Positions 7,986 through 16,103 are shown, counted from the first letter of the stretch. The stretch: DNA of 38,630 nucleotides from an uncultured Prevotella sp. (GCA_947304695.1 CAMZBS010000009.1:1-38630); one strand, 5' to 3'. The notes: generated by a model from the sequence alone, not told the origin. Numbers and translations are program-made.

Positions 7986-8032
7986 TTGTTACAGATTGTT
8001 ACTTTGGAAATATTTTAACAATCAAAAAGAAA
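7986..8032 (+). promoter_or_regulatory. Shared upstream element, pyrG copy
   Basis: TTTTAACAATCAAAAAGAAA at 8013-8032 begins exactly 51 bp before the pyrG -7 box and matches the glnK copy at 19 of 20 bases. TTGTTA at 7996-8001 faces TAACAA at 8016-8021 across 14 bp. Another TTGTTA lies at 7986-7991, so half-sites occur at 10- and 20-bp steps on one face of the helix. Confidence 0.75.
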
Positions 8033-8063
8033 GGAAAAATAAGAATATTCTGACAATATGTTG

Positions 8064-8071
8064 TAATTTTG
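8064..8071 (+). promoter_or_regulatory. pyrG promoter, -7 box
   Basis: TAATTTTG matches TAnnTTTG and lies 23 bp before the pyrG ATG. No -33 TTTG is present at the normal spacing, as at glnK. Confidence 0.65.
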
Positions 8072-8094
8072 CAGTCCATAGAAACGATTGTTTT

Positions 8095-9705
8095 ATGGAA
8101 ACAAAGTACATATTCATCACTGGAGGCGTAGCCTCATCGCTGGGAAAAGGCATTATCTCGGCATCGCTGGGAAAGCTGTTGCAGGCAAGGGGCTACCGGA
8201 TTACAATCCAGAAGTTCGACCCCTACATCAACATCGACCCGGGCACACTGAACCCCTACGAGCACGGAGAGTGCTACGTGACAGCCGACGGCATGGAAAC
8301 CGACCTTGACCTAGGTCACTACGAACGCTTCACGGGCATTGAGACCACACGAAACAACAGCGTGACCACGGGACGCATCTATCTGAGCGTCATTGAGCGA
8401 GAGCGGCGCGGCGACTATCTGGGCAAAACCATTCAGGTGGTGCCACATATCACGGATGAGATCAAAAGGCGCATGCTGCTCAATGCCTCGAAGCAGCCTT
8501 TGGATTTCGTCATTACCGAGATTGGCGGCACCATTGGCGACATTGAGAGCCAGCCGTTCCTGGAAGCCATCCGACAGCTGCGCTGGGAGCTGGGGCCTCA
8601 ACGGGCGCTGAACGTCCACCTGACCTACATTCCCTATCTGGCAGCAGCTGGCGAACTGAAGACAAAGCCCACGCAGACCAGCGTGAAACAACTGCAGGGG
8701 CTGGGCATACAGCCGGAGGTGCTGGTGCTGAGAACGGAGCATGAACTGAGTGTCGACCTCAAAGCCAAGGTGGCCCACTTCTGCAACGTCGACGTGGCGG
8801 CCGTAATCCAGAGCCAAGACCTGCCCTCCATCTACGAAGTGCCCGTGAACATGCAGCAGCAGGGACTGGACACCATTATCCTGAAGAAAATGGGCGTGGA
8901 GCCGGGCGAAACACCTCCACTGGGCCCTTGGCGCGACTTTCTGGAGCGCAGGAAGCGGGCTACGAAGGAAATCAGAATCGGGCTCGTGGGCAAGTACGAC
9001 CTGCAGGATGCCTACAAGAGCATCATCGAAAGCCTCGCCCACGCTGGAACCTACAACGACCGCAAGGTGAAGGCCGTATTTGTGAATAGCGAGGACATCA
9101 CGCGGGAGAACGTAGCCGAGCGGCTCAGCGGCATGGCCGGTGTTGTCATCTGTCCGGGATTCGGCAGTCGCGGCATTGAGGGAAAAATCATTGCAGCCGA
9201 ATACACACGCACCCACGATGTGCCCACGTTCGGCATCTGCCTGGGCATGCAGATGATGGTCATCGAGTTTGCCCGCAACGTGCTGGGCTTTGCCGATGCC
9301 CACAGCGCAGAAATGAACCCGGACACAAAGCACAATGTCATCGACATGATGGAAGAGCAGAAGACCATCAAGCAAATGGGTGGCACGATGAGGTTGGGTG
9401 CCTACGAATGCGAACTTGTCAAAGGCAGCCGCACCTATGAGGCTTACGGACAGGACACGCTGATACGCGAGAGACACCGCCACCGCTACGAGTTCAACAA
9501 TGAGTATCAGGAGGACTTCGAGTCGGCTGGCATGAAGTGCGTGGGCATCAACCCTGCAGCCCATCTGGTGGAAATCGTGGAGATACCCACCCTGAAATGG
9601 TACGTCGGCACCCAGTTCCACCCGGAATATTCTTCGACGGTACTGCACCCGCACCCACTCTTCATGAGTTTCGTTCGTGCATGTCTTGAAAACAGTAAAT
9701 CGTAA
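8095..9705 (+). CDS. pyrG: CTP synthase
   Basis: This 536-aa enzyme makes CTP from UTP, ATP and glutamine. The start METKYIFITGGVASSLGKGI is the canonical N-terminus with its ATP-binding loop; earlier in-frame starts would lie in the promoter. The synthetase domain covers about residues 1-265. The class I glutamine amidotransferase domain contains GICLGMQ with the nucleophile Cys and the His/Glu pair in GTQFHPEYS near the end. The last residues (ENSKS) are encoded by a repeat-like AACAGTAAATCG that continues past the stop. It leads a unit with two other glutamine-using enzymes and carries the same upstream element as gltB and glnK, so its control seems tied to nitrogen supply. Confidence 0.97.
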   Translation: METKYIFITGGVASSLGKGIISASLGKLLQARGYRITIQKFDPYINIDPGTLNPYEHGECYVTADGMETDLDLGHYERFTGIETTRNNSVTTGRIYLSVIERERRGDYLGKTIQVVPHITDEIKRRMLLNASKQPLDFVITEIGGTIGDIESQPFLEAIRQLRWELGPQRALNVHLTYIPYLAAAGELKTKPTQTSVKQLQGLGIQPEVLVLRTEHELSVDLKAKVAHFCNVDVAAVIQSQDLPSIYEVPVNMQQQGLDTIILKKMGVEPGETPPLGPWRDFLERRKRATKEIRIGLVGKYDLQDAYKSIIESLAHAGTYNDRKVKAVFVNSEDITRENVAERLSGMAGVVICPGFGSRGIEGKIIAAEYTRTHDVPTFGICLGMQMMVIEFARNVLGFADAHSAEMNPDTKHNVIDMMEEQKTIKQMGGTMRLGAYECELVKGSRTYEAYGQDTLIRERHRHRYEFNNEYQEDFESAGMKCVGINPAAHLVEIVEIPTLKWYVGTQFHPEYSSTVLHPHPLFMSFVRACLENSKS

Positions 9706-9725
9706 ATCGACAAACAGTAAATAAA

Positions 9726-11486
9726 ATGGTTGAACAGCTGAAGCATGAGTGTGGCGTGGCAATGATTCGCCTGTTGAAGCCGCCGTCGTACTACGAACAG
9801 AAGTACGGCACGGGGCACTATGGACTGAACAAGCTCTACCTGATGATGGAGAAGCAGCACAACCGTGGCCAGGAAGGTGCCGGCATTGCCTGCGTCGACC
9901 TGGATGCAAAGCCCGGCGAAGAATATATGTTTCGCGAGAAAGCGGAAGGCAAGGATGCCATCACGGAGATATTCAAGGCCAGTGGTCAATGGCCAACGGC
10001 CAACGGTCAACTGTTCATGGGCCACCTGCGCTATTCCACTACGGGAAAGAGCGGACTGCAATATGTACACCCCTTCCTGCGGCGCAACAACTGGCGGGCC
10101 AAGAACCTCTGCCTGTGCGGCAACTTCAACATGACCAACATCGACGAGGTGTTCCGCTTCCTGACCGAACAGGGACAGTCGCCCCGCATCTACGGCGATT
10201 CATATATCACGCTGGAACTGATGGGCCACCGTCTAGACCGCGAGGTGGAACGGCTGTATGCCATTGCGAAAGAGCAGGGCCTGCAGGGTACGGACATCAC
10301 GGCCTACATAGACAACCACGTGGAAATGGCAAATGTGCTGAAAAGCACGATGTGCCACTACGATGGCGGTTACGTGATGTGTGGACTGACGGGCAGTGGC
10401 GAAATGTTTGCCGTGCGCGACCCTTGGGGCATACGTCCTGCATTCTGGTATCAGGACGACGAAATAGTGGTGCTGGCCAGTGAGCGTCCTGTCATTCAGA
10501 CCACCTTCGACTTGCAGGCGGAGGATATTCAGGAACTCATGCCCGGACAGTCGCTCATTGTCAGTAAAAGCGGTGAGAGCAGGCTGGAACAGATTCTGCC
10601 TGCCCAGCAGCAGAGCGCATGCAGCTTTGAGCGCATCTACTTCAGCCGGGGTTCCGACCGCGACATCTATCAGGAGCGCAAACGACTGGGCGAACAGCTC
10701 ACGCCTGCCATCATACAAGCCATCGATGGCGACGTGGCACACACGGTGTTCTCCTACATCCCCAACACCGCCGAAGTGGCCTTCCACGGCATGACGGACG
10801 GTGTGAGGCACCTAGATCACGACGTGCGCATTGAGAAAGTGGTGTGGAAGGACATCAAGCTGCGCACCTTCATCAGCGGCGGCAATGAGCGCAACGACCT
10901 TGCCGCCCATGTGTACGACATCACCTACGGCTCGCTTACACCATACGAGGACAACCTTGTCATCATCGACGACAGCATTGTGAGAGGCACCACCCTTCGC
11001 GAGAGCATCTTCAAGATTCTGGACCGGCTGCATCCCAAGAAGATTGTAATGGTATCGAGCTCGCCCCAAATCCGCTACCCGGACTATTATGGCATTGACC
11101 TGTCACGACTGGAGGAGCTGTGCGCTTTCCGTGCCGCCATCGCACTGATCAAGGAGCGAGGCATGGAGCAGATAATCGCAGAAACATACAGAAGATGTAA
11201 GGAAGAACCCCTGACGGCCAATCATGTACGCGCCATCTATGCCTCCTTTAGTGTTGACGAGATCAACCGAAAAATTGTGGAGATGCTACGTCCGGACAGC
11301 ATGCAGGCACCCATCAAGCTGGTATTCCAGAGCATCGAAGGACTGCACCACGCCTGTCCCAACCATCCCGGCGACTGGTACTTCACGGGCCATTATCCCA
11401 CGCCTGGCGGCATTCGTCTTTGCAATGAGGCTTTCATGAAATATGTTGAACAAAATAAAGAAATGAGATTATGTGTGGAATCGTAG
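9726..11486 (+). CDS. PurF-like amidophosphoribosyltransferase family protein
   Basis: This 586-aa protein has an N-terminal Ntn glutaminase domain, with the predicted nucleophile Cys9 in KHECGVAMI (an 8-residue propeptide must be removed) and the family motif HNRGQEGAGI. It also has a phosphoribosyltransferase domain with the PRPP signature VIIDDSIVRGTT near residues 411-424. It is longer and more divergent than the usual PurF of about 470-500 aa: the segment around IPNTAEVAFHGM is not what I expect of the standard enzyme. It may be the purine-pathway PurF or a paralogue tied to nitrogen metabolism. It lies 20 bp after pyrG and overlaps asnB by 16 bp. A 7-bp repeat run is embedded at about residues 87-96. 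Confidence 0.82.
   Translation: MVEQLKHECGVAMIRLLKPPSYYEQKYGTGHYGLNKLYLMMEKQHNRGQEGAGIACVDLDAKPGEEYMFREKAEGKDAITEIFKASGQWPTANGQLFMGHLRYSTTGKSGLQYVHPFLRRNNWRAKNLCLCGNFNMTNIDEVFRFLTEQGQSPRIYGDSYITLELMGHRLDREVERLYAIAKEQGLQGTDITAYIDNHVEMANVLKSTMCHYDGGYVMCGLTGSGEMFAVRDPWGIRPAFWYQDDEIVVLASERPVIQTTFDLQAEDIQELMPGQSLIVSKSGESRLEQILPAQQQSACSFERIYFSRGSDRDIYQERKRLGEQLTPAIIQAIDGDVAHTVFSYIPNTAEVAFHGMTDGVRHLDHDVRIEKVVWKDIKLRTFISGGNERNDLAAHVYDITYGSLTPYEDNLVIIDDSIVRGTTLRESIFKILDRLHPKKIVMVSSSPQIRYPDYYGIDLSRLEELCAFRAAIALIKERGMEQIIAETYRRCKEEPLTANHVRAIYASFSVDEINRKIVEMLRPDSMQAPIKLVFQSIEGLHHACPNHPGDWYFTGHYPTPGGIRLCNEAFMKYVEQNKEMRLCVES
9985..10012 (+). repeat. Four 7-bp repeats inside the PurF-like gene
   Basis: The run reads GTCAATG GCCAACG GCCAACG GTCAACT, exactly four units of G(C/T)CAA(C/T)N, and encodes GQWPTANGQL. 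It lies between KAEGKDAITEIFKAS and LFMGHLRYSTTG, where I recall relatives having an unrelated, longer segment. A run of the same 28-bp length and unit occurs at 19716-19743. Confidence 0.8.
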
Positions 11487-13135
11487 CAATATTAAATGTA
11501 CAGGAGCAGACACATGCGCTGCGTGAGAAGGCATTGAAGATGAGTCAGAAAATCCGTCATCGCGGACCAGACTGGAGTGGCATCTACTGTGGTGGCTCGG
11601 CCATCCTTGCCCATGAGCGACTGAGCATCGTGGATCCGGAGTCTGGCGGACAGCCGCTGTTCTCGCCTGACAAGAAGCAGGTGCTGGCTGTGAACGGTGA
11701 GATTTACAACCATCAGGAAGTACGCCGCCGCTTTGCAGGTCAGTATGAGTTCCAGACGGGTTCAGACTGCGAAGTAATCCTGGCACTCTACCGTGAGAAA
11801 GGCATTCATTTCTTGGAGGATTTGAGTGGAATCTTTGCATTTGTACTCTACGACGAGGAGCGCAATGAGTTCCTGATTGCCCGCGACCCCATTGGCGTGA
11901 TTCCCCTCTACATTGGCTACGACAGCGACGGCACGGTGTATGTGGCCTCTGAACTAAAAGCACTGGAAGGACAGTGCGAGCGCTACGAGCCGTTCCTGCC
12001 GGGACATTACTACTGGAGCTGTGAACCAGGCATGAAGCGGTATTATCAGCGCGACTGGATGCAGTACGATGCCGTGAAGGACAATCCGGCTTCTGTATCG
12101 GCCATCCACGATGCCCTTGAAGATGCGGTGAAGCGCCAGCTGATGAGCGATGTGCCTTACGGCGTACTGCTGTCTGGTGGACTGGATTCTTCAGTGATAT
12201 CAGCCATTGCCGAGAAATATTCTGAAATGCGTATCGAGGACGACTCGAAGACAAAGGCATACTGGCCACGCCTGCACTCGTTTGCCGTAGGACTGAAGGG
12301 GGCACCCGACTTGGCAAAGGCCAAGCTCGTGGCCGACCACATAGGAACCGTGCATCACGAAATCAATTATACCATTCAGGAGGGACTCGACGCCATCCGC
12401 GACGTGATCTACTTCATTGAGACCTACGATGTCACCACCGTCCGTGCCTCTACTCCCATGTATCTGCTGGCCCGTGTCATCAAGTCAATGGGCATCAAGA
12501 TGGTGCTCAGTGGTGAGGGAGCCGATGAGATTTTCGGCGGCTACCTCTACTTCCACAAGGCACCCGATGCACGTGCTTTTCATGAAGAGACCGTTCGCAA
12601 ACTGTCCAAGCTCTACCTCTACGACTGCCTTCGTGCCAACAAGAGTCTGTCGGCCTGGGGCGTTGAGGGTCGTGTGCCCTTCCTTGACAAGGAGTTTCTG
12701 GATGTTGCCATGCGTACCAACCCGGAGGCAAAGATGTGTCCGGGCTCCACAATGGAAAAGAAGATTGTACGTGAAGCCTTTGCCGACATGCTGCCTGCCG
12801 AAGTGGCATGGCGACAGAAGGAGCAGTTCAGCGATGGTGTTGGCTACTCATGGATCGACACGCTGAAGGCCATTACAACGGCTACGGTATCCGACGAACA
12901 AATGGCGCATGCTGCCGAACGCTTCCCCATCAATCCGCCAAAGAACAAGGAGGAGTACTACTATCGCAGCATCTTCGCCGAACATTTCCCCAGCGACTCC
13001 GCTGCAAAGAGTGTGCCCAGCGAAGCCAGCGTTGCCTGTAGCACAGCCATTGCCCTTGAATGGGATGCGGCCTTCAAGGGAATGAACGACCCTAGTGGCC
13101 GTGCTGTCAAAGGCGTACATGAGCAGGCTTATTAA
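11471..13135 (+). CDS. asnB: Asparagine synthase B (glutamine-hydrolysing)
   Basis: The 554-aa enzyme converts aspartate, glutamine and ATP to asparagine. It begins MCGIVAILNV, with Cys2 as the amidotransferase nucleophile. The synthetase domain has the PP-loop SGGLDSSVISAIAEKYS at about residue 234, LSGEGADEIFGGY, and GVEGRVPFLDKEFLD. Length and order match E. coli AsnB. Its ATG lies inside the end of the upstream PurF-like gene, with 16 bp shared in another frame, so translation is probably coupled. It is the last gene of the pyrG unit. In this setting it would store assimilated amide nitrogen as asparagine. Confidence 0.97.
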   Translation: MCGIVAILNVQEQTHALREKALKMSQKIRHRGPDWSGIYCGGSAILAHERLSIVDPESGGQPLFSPDKKQVLAVNGEIYNHQEVRRRFAGQYEFQTGSDCEVILALYREKGIHFLEDLSGIFAFVLYDEERNEFLIARDPIGVIPLYIGYDSDGTVYVASELKALEGQCERYEPFLPGHYYWSCEPGMKRYYQRDWMQYDAVKDNPASVSAIHDALEDAVKRQLMSDVPYGVLLSGGLDSSVISAIAEKYSEMRIEDDSKTKAYWPRLHSFAVGLKGAPDLAKAKLVADHIGTVHHEINYTIQEGLDAIRDVIYFIETYDVTTVRASTPMYLLARVIKSMGIKMVLSGEGADEIFGGYLYFHKAPDARAFHEETVRKLSKLYLYDCLRANKSLSAWGVEGRVPFLDKEFLDVAMRTNPEAKMCPGSTMEKKIVREAFADMLPAEVAWRQKEQFSDGVGYSWIDTLKAITTATVSDEQMAHAAERFPINPPKNKEEYYYRSIFAEHFPSDSAAKSVPSEASVACSTAIALEWDAAFKGMNDPSGRAVKGVHEQAY

Positions 13136-13144
13136 ATAATCAGG

Positions 13145-13181
13145 AATATCCACTTTGTTTTGTAAAAATTTGGTGGATATT
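13145..13181 (+). terminator. Inverted repeat after asnB, probable terminator
   Basis: AATATCCAC (13145-13153) pairs perfectly with GTGGATATT (13173-13181) across a 19-nt loop. The sequence after it is T-rich (CTTATTTATAG) but not a clean T run. The right arm abuts the -33 box of the next promoter, so the hairpin might instead affect that promoter. Confidence 0.55.
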
Positions 13182-13200
13182 CTTATTTATAGTATCTTTG
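13169..13200 (+). promoter_or_regulatory. Promoter of SDR gene
   Basis: TTTG at 13169-13172 and TATCTTTG at 13193-13200 are separated by 20 bp, a textbook Bacteroidetes promoter. Transcription should start near 13207, 30 bp before the ATG at 13237. Confidence 0.75.
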
Positions 13201-13236
13201 CGCCCAGATTTTTATCTAAACACAAAAATTAAAGAC

Positions 13237-13938
13237 ATGAAGACAGCATTAGTGACAGGTGCCAACAAGGGCATCGGATTTGGGATAGCAAAGCATCTCG
13301 GACTCAGCGGATGGAAAGTAATTATCGGTGCGCGGAACGAAGAGCGTGCCGCTAACGCCATCAGTGAACTGAAGGCAGAAGGCATTGAAGTGCTTGGCTG
13401 GGTGAACATTGAACTGAAAGACCTTGGCAACATTGACTTGGCTGCCAAGGAAATCAAAAGTAGATATCCGGAACTTTCATTATTGGTGAACAATGCAGGC
13501 ATACCAGGCGACATGAGCGTGGACAGCCAGCATACAGAGATTGGTGTCATCAGAGAGACACTTGACGTGAACTTCATCGGCACCTTCGCGCTCACCAAGG
13601 CACTGATTCCCCTGTTGGCACAGAACAACGGACGCATTGTCAACATCACTGTACCATCGGAAATCAGTCCTTATTGGCATCCGCTTGCCTATGTTGCCAG
13701 CAAGGCTGCACAAAACGCCATGATGGGCGTTATGGCCATTGAGTTCCAGCAGAGCAACACGCCCGTAGAAGTGTTCTCCGTTCACCCTGGCCCCACCACA
13801 ACCGACCTGAACGGGAACATGGCGCTGCCTGGCTTCCACGACATTGAGACCGTTGGTCAGAAGACGGCTGAACTCATCAACGACGGACAGAGCCACCAGG
13901 GTGAGTTCATCGAGCTTTATCCGATTGTGGAAGAATAA
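13237..13938 (+). CDS. SDR family NAD(P)-dependent oxidoreductase
   Basis: The 233-aa protein is a classical short-chain dehydrogenase. It has the cofactor loop TGANKGIGFGIA at residues 7-18, the NNAG motif, a serine-containing strand (ITVPSEIS) and the YVASK catalytic Tyr/Lys pair. GxxxTxL follows in HPGPTTTDLNG. It resembles carbonyl-reductase-like SDRs; the substrate cannot be read from sequence. The start is ATG 13237 (MKTALVTG), since the earlier in-frame TTG is part of the -7 box. It has its own promoter and appears monocistronic, converging with the TSCPD gene only 16 bp away. Confidence 0.9.
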   Translation: MKTALVTGANKGIGFGIAKHLGLSGWKVIIGARNEERAANAISELKAEGIEVLGWVNIELKDLGNIDLAAKEIKSRYPELSLLVNNAGIPGDMSVDSQHTEIGVIRETLDVNFIGTFALTKALIPLLAQNNGRIVNITVPSEISPYWHPLAYVASKAAQNAMMGVMAIEFQQSNTPVEVFSVHPGPTTTDLNGNMALPGFHDIETVGQKTAELINDGQSHQGEFIELYPIVEE

Positions 13939-13954
13939 GCTTAGCCCTACCCCA

Positions 13955-14224
13955 TCAAATCACAGGAGCTTCTTTCAACTGTTCCAGCGCCCTGCAGAGC
14001 TGGTCAGGACACGACGTCGACTTCGTTCCACAACGAATGCCGTTAAGGCGTCGTATCACATCATCTATCTTCTGCCCACGCACCAGTTGACTGATGCCCT
14101 GCAGATTACCATTACATCCACCCAGGAAGAACACCTGCTGGATAACATCATTCTCATCGGCTGTCACATCTATTAATTGTGAACAAGTGCCGTGGGTCTG
14201 GTACTGTACATGCTTTGTATTCAT
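13955..14224 (-). CDS. TSCPD domain protein (TIGR03905-like)
   Basis: The 89-aa protein carries the signature TSCPDQLCRALEQL near its C-terminus and a GGCNGNLQGISQLVRG segment. Both are typical of the small TIGR03905 family related to the C-terminal domain of ribonucleotide reductases. Cys residues in GTCS, GGCNG, IRCG and TSCPD could bind a metal. Its biochemical role is not established. It lies 17 bp after the membrane-anchored unknown gene on the same strand and is probably translated from the same mRNA. Confidence 0.85.
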   Translation of the reverse strand: MNTKHVQYQTHGTCSQLIDVTADENDVIQQVFFLGGCNGNLQGISQLVRGQKIDDVIRRLNGIRCGTKSTSCPDQLCRALEQLKEAPVI

Positions 14225-14241
14225 CTTTCAATTATCTGTTG

Positions 14242-14730
14242 TTAGTATGATTTCTCAGTGATGTGGGCATTGATTTGCTCAGCTATTTCATGAGCCAAGC
14301 CACCATCGTAGCCTACCCGCAGCTGGATAGTGGGACGCGACGGGTCACGCATACTGAGAATGACAGCATACTCGTCGACAGTGTAAGGTGTAGCCATGTT
14401 TTTCGGCATCACACTCATCAGACTGCTGAGCTTCAGTTCCTCACCAGCCACAATCATCACGTCACAAGCTGTATAAAAAAGAATAAGGGCTGGCAATTCA
14501 TTGGCTCGTGAGGCATCGAGTACCACCAAGTCGTCGGGTTCTCCGTAATGCTGTGTCACTTCCTCCATGCTGGCATAAGTCACCCTTGGCGGTTCAGTCT
14601 TTTCTTTACGTCTGATCAGGAACCATGCCACAGGGATGGCCACCAACAGAAGCAGCAGGAACGGCCCTGCATAGACCGCCAGCAGAACAATGGCAATGGC
14701 GGCAAGAATGGTGTTTCTCTTCATCTTCAT
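14242..14730 (-). CDS. Membrane-anchored protein of unknown function
   Basis: The 162-aa protein is not a family I recognise. Its N-terminus has a positively charged start (MKMKRN), a hydrophobic hairpin from about residue 8 to 40 (two short membrane passes) and then RRKEKTEPPR, which suggests cytoplasmic anchoring. The rest is a soluble alpha/beta domain with no obvious catalytic motif. ATG 14724 (MKRN) is an equally possible start. A -7 box lies at 14754-14761. It is first in a two-gene unit with the TSCPD gene. Confidence 0.7.
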   Translation of the reverse strand: MKMKRNTILAAIAIVLLAVYAGPFLLLLLVAIPVAWFLIRRKEKTEPPRVTYASMEEVTQHYGEPDDLVVLDASRANELPALILFYTACDVMIVAGEELKLSSLMSVMPKNMATPYTVDEYAVILSMRDPSRPTIQLRVGYDGGLAHEIAEQINAHITEKSY

Positions 14731-14753
14731 TCTCTTTTTTGTATATTTGGTTG

Positions 14754-14761
14754 CAAAGATA
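14754..14761 (-). promoter_or_regulatory. Promoter of the membrane/TSCPD unit, -7 box
   Basis: The minus strand reads TATCTTTG here, 24 bp before the gene start. No clear -33 TTTG is found. Confidence 0.6.
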
Positions 14762-14833
14762 CAACTTTTTTCGTAATTTTGGCTTCGCCGAACTTACTAT
14801 GCACTCGGAAATGAAAAGAAAAAGGCTTTTTCT

Positions 14834-14864
14834 TTTGCATTTCTCTCGTTTTTCCGTAATTTTG
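14834..14864 (+). promoter_or_regulatory. Promoter of TfoX-N gene
   Basis: TTTG at 14834-14837 and TAATTTTG at 14857-14864 are 19 bp apart, a full match to the Bacteroidetes consensus. The ATG is at 14874, so the leader is only a few nucleotides long. A second TAATTTTG occurs at 14774-14781. Confidence 0.75.
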
Positions 14865-14873
14865 CAACCAGAC

Positions 14874-15194
14874 ATGGCAAGCAATTCAGATTTTGTACAA
14901 TACATCGCCGACCAATGCAGCGGTGCAGGCGAGATTACGGTGAAGAAGATGTTTGGTGACTACGGCATCTACTGCAACGGGAAGATATTCGGGCTCATCT
15001 GCGACGATTGTTTCTATGTGAAGCCCACAGACGCTGTCCGTCCATTGTTGCGCAGCATCGACATGCGCCCACCGTACGAAGGTGCCAAGGACTACTTCTT
15101 CATTGCCGACGTTGACGACCACGATTATCTTTCCTTGATTGTCAGCGAGACCTGCAAGGCACTGCCCGAACCCAAGCCGAAGAAGAAACGTTAG
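14874..15194 (+). CDS. TfoX N-terminal domain protein
   Basis: This 106-aa protein consists of the TfoX/Sxy N-terminal domain alone (VKKMFGDYGIYCNGKIFGLICDDCFYVKPT), with no C-terminal TfoX domain. The tail is KPKKKR. Proteobacterial TfoX/Sxy controls competence, but stand-alone N-domain proteins are common and their role is unclear. The start is ATG 14874, just downstream of a strong promoter; longer in-frame readings would cross the promoter. The DNA-alkylation-repair-like gene follows after 3 bp, so the two are co-expressed. Confidence 0.85.
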   Translation: MASNSDFVQYIADQCSGAGEITVKKMFGDYGIYCNGKIFGLICDDCFYVKPTDAVRPLLRSIDMRPPYEGAKDYFFIADVDDHDYLSLIVSETCKALPEPKPKKKR

Positions 15195-15197
15195 CAC

Positions 15198-15983
15198 ATG
15201 AAAGATTACCCCAGTAAGATGCCGACTGCGAAAGAAGTTATTGCTTATATGGAGTCACTGCACGACGACAAGCAGCGACAAGTACTCATGCGGTTCTTCA
15301 AGACCGAGCCTGGCGAGTATGGCGAGGGCGACGAGTTCTTAGGACTGAAAGTACCGCAGACGCGGGAGGTGGTAAAGGCTGTTGCCAAGGACTTCCCCTT
15401 GAACGAAGTGCCTGAATTACTGAAGAATCCCTGGCATGAGATCCGGCTTTGCGGGCTGCTGATTCTCGTTGAAAAGTTTGAGAAGCTATCGGCAAAGAAA
15501 CTGCAAAACGACGAAACCGCCATCCACGGCCGTGACGAAATCCTGACCATGTACCTGAAATATGCTGACCATGCCAACAACTGGGACTTGGTAGATTTGT
15601 CCGTACCCAAAATTCTTGGCCACTGGCTGCTGTTGCCAACGAAACTGGGCGACAAGGACTACAAACTAAAGGTGACGGACGAGCTGGCAAAGAGCGACAA
15701 CCTCTGGCGACAGCGCATGAGCATGGTATGCACCTGGAAGACCTCACAGGCAGGCGACCCGTCATGGTGCCTTCGCTATGCCGAGATTCACCTCCACCAC
15801 CCTCACGACCTGATGCACAAGGCTGTTGGCTGGATGCTCCGCGAAATGGGCAAGCGGGTGTCAATGGATCTGCTCCGCGACTTTCTCCAGCGACATGCCC
15901 ACGAAATGCCTCGCACTGCGCTTCGCTACGCCATTGAAAAGATGCCTGAACAGGAACGGCAATACTGGATGGGCTTTAGATAG
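15198..15983 (+). CDS. DNA alkylation repair protein (AlkD-like)
   Basis: The 261-aa, mostly helical protein matches the AlkC/AlkD HEAT-like repeat family. Recognisable segments are FLGLKVPQTREVVK, HEIRLCGLLILVEKF, NNWDLVDLSVPKILGHWL and the Trp-rich LWRQRMSMVCTW. Members remove alkylated purines such as 3- and 7-methyl bases. It directly follows the TfoX-N gene in one short operon. The start at 15198 is close to the previous stop; a second Met eight residues on (MPTAKEV) is possible. No terminator is evident after it. Confidence 0.88.
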   Translation: MKDYPSKMPTAKEVIAYMESLHDDKQRQVLMRFFKTEPGEYGEGDEFLGLKVPQTREVVKAVAKDFPLNEVPELLKNPWHEIRLCGLLILVEKFEKLSAKKLQNDETAIHGRDEILTMYLKYADHANNWDLVDLSVPKILGHWLLLPTKLGDKDYKLKVTDELAKSDNLWRQRMSMVCTWKTSQAGDPSWCLRYAEIHLHHPHDLMHKAVGWMLREMGKRVSMDLLRDFLQRHAHEMPRTALRYAIEKMPEQERQYWMGFR

Positions 15984-16057
15984 TGGCTCATGTACTTCAT
16001 GGCTATCTTGTGTGAACAACTAAAAAATAGACCACAAACTACTTAATTATCTTTAAA

Positions 16058-16103
16058 AACTAAAGCCTTTAGTTGGATTAAACTAAAGTTTTTAGTTACT
16101 TTG
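16058..16103 (+). promoter_or_regulatory. Paired BlaI-type operators and promoter
   Basis: Two 17-bp palindromes, AACTAAAGCCTTTAGTT (16058-16074) and AACTAAAGTTTTTAGTT (16081-16097), have their starts 23 bp apart. The second overlaps a -7-like TTACTTTG at 16096-16103, and the first covers the -33 area. Two dyads on the promoter of a BlaI-family gene fit repression of its own operon by BlaI dimers. Confidence 0.8.

Noticed and set aside
8311..9909. A 532-codon minus-strand frame opposite pyrG
   Set aside because: It is a shadow of a highly conserved CTP synthase gene, has no family features, and would run across the pyrG stop into the next gene.
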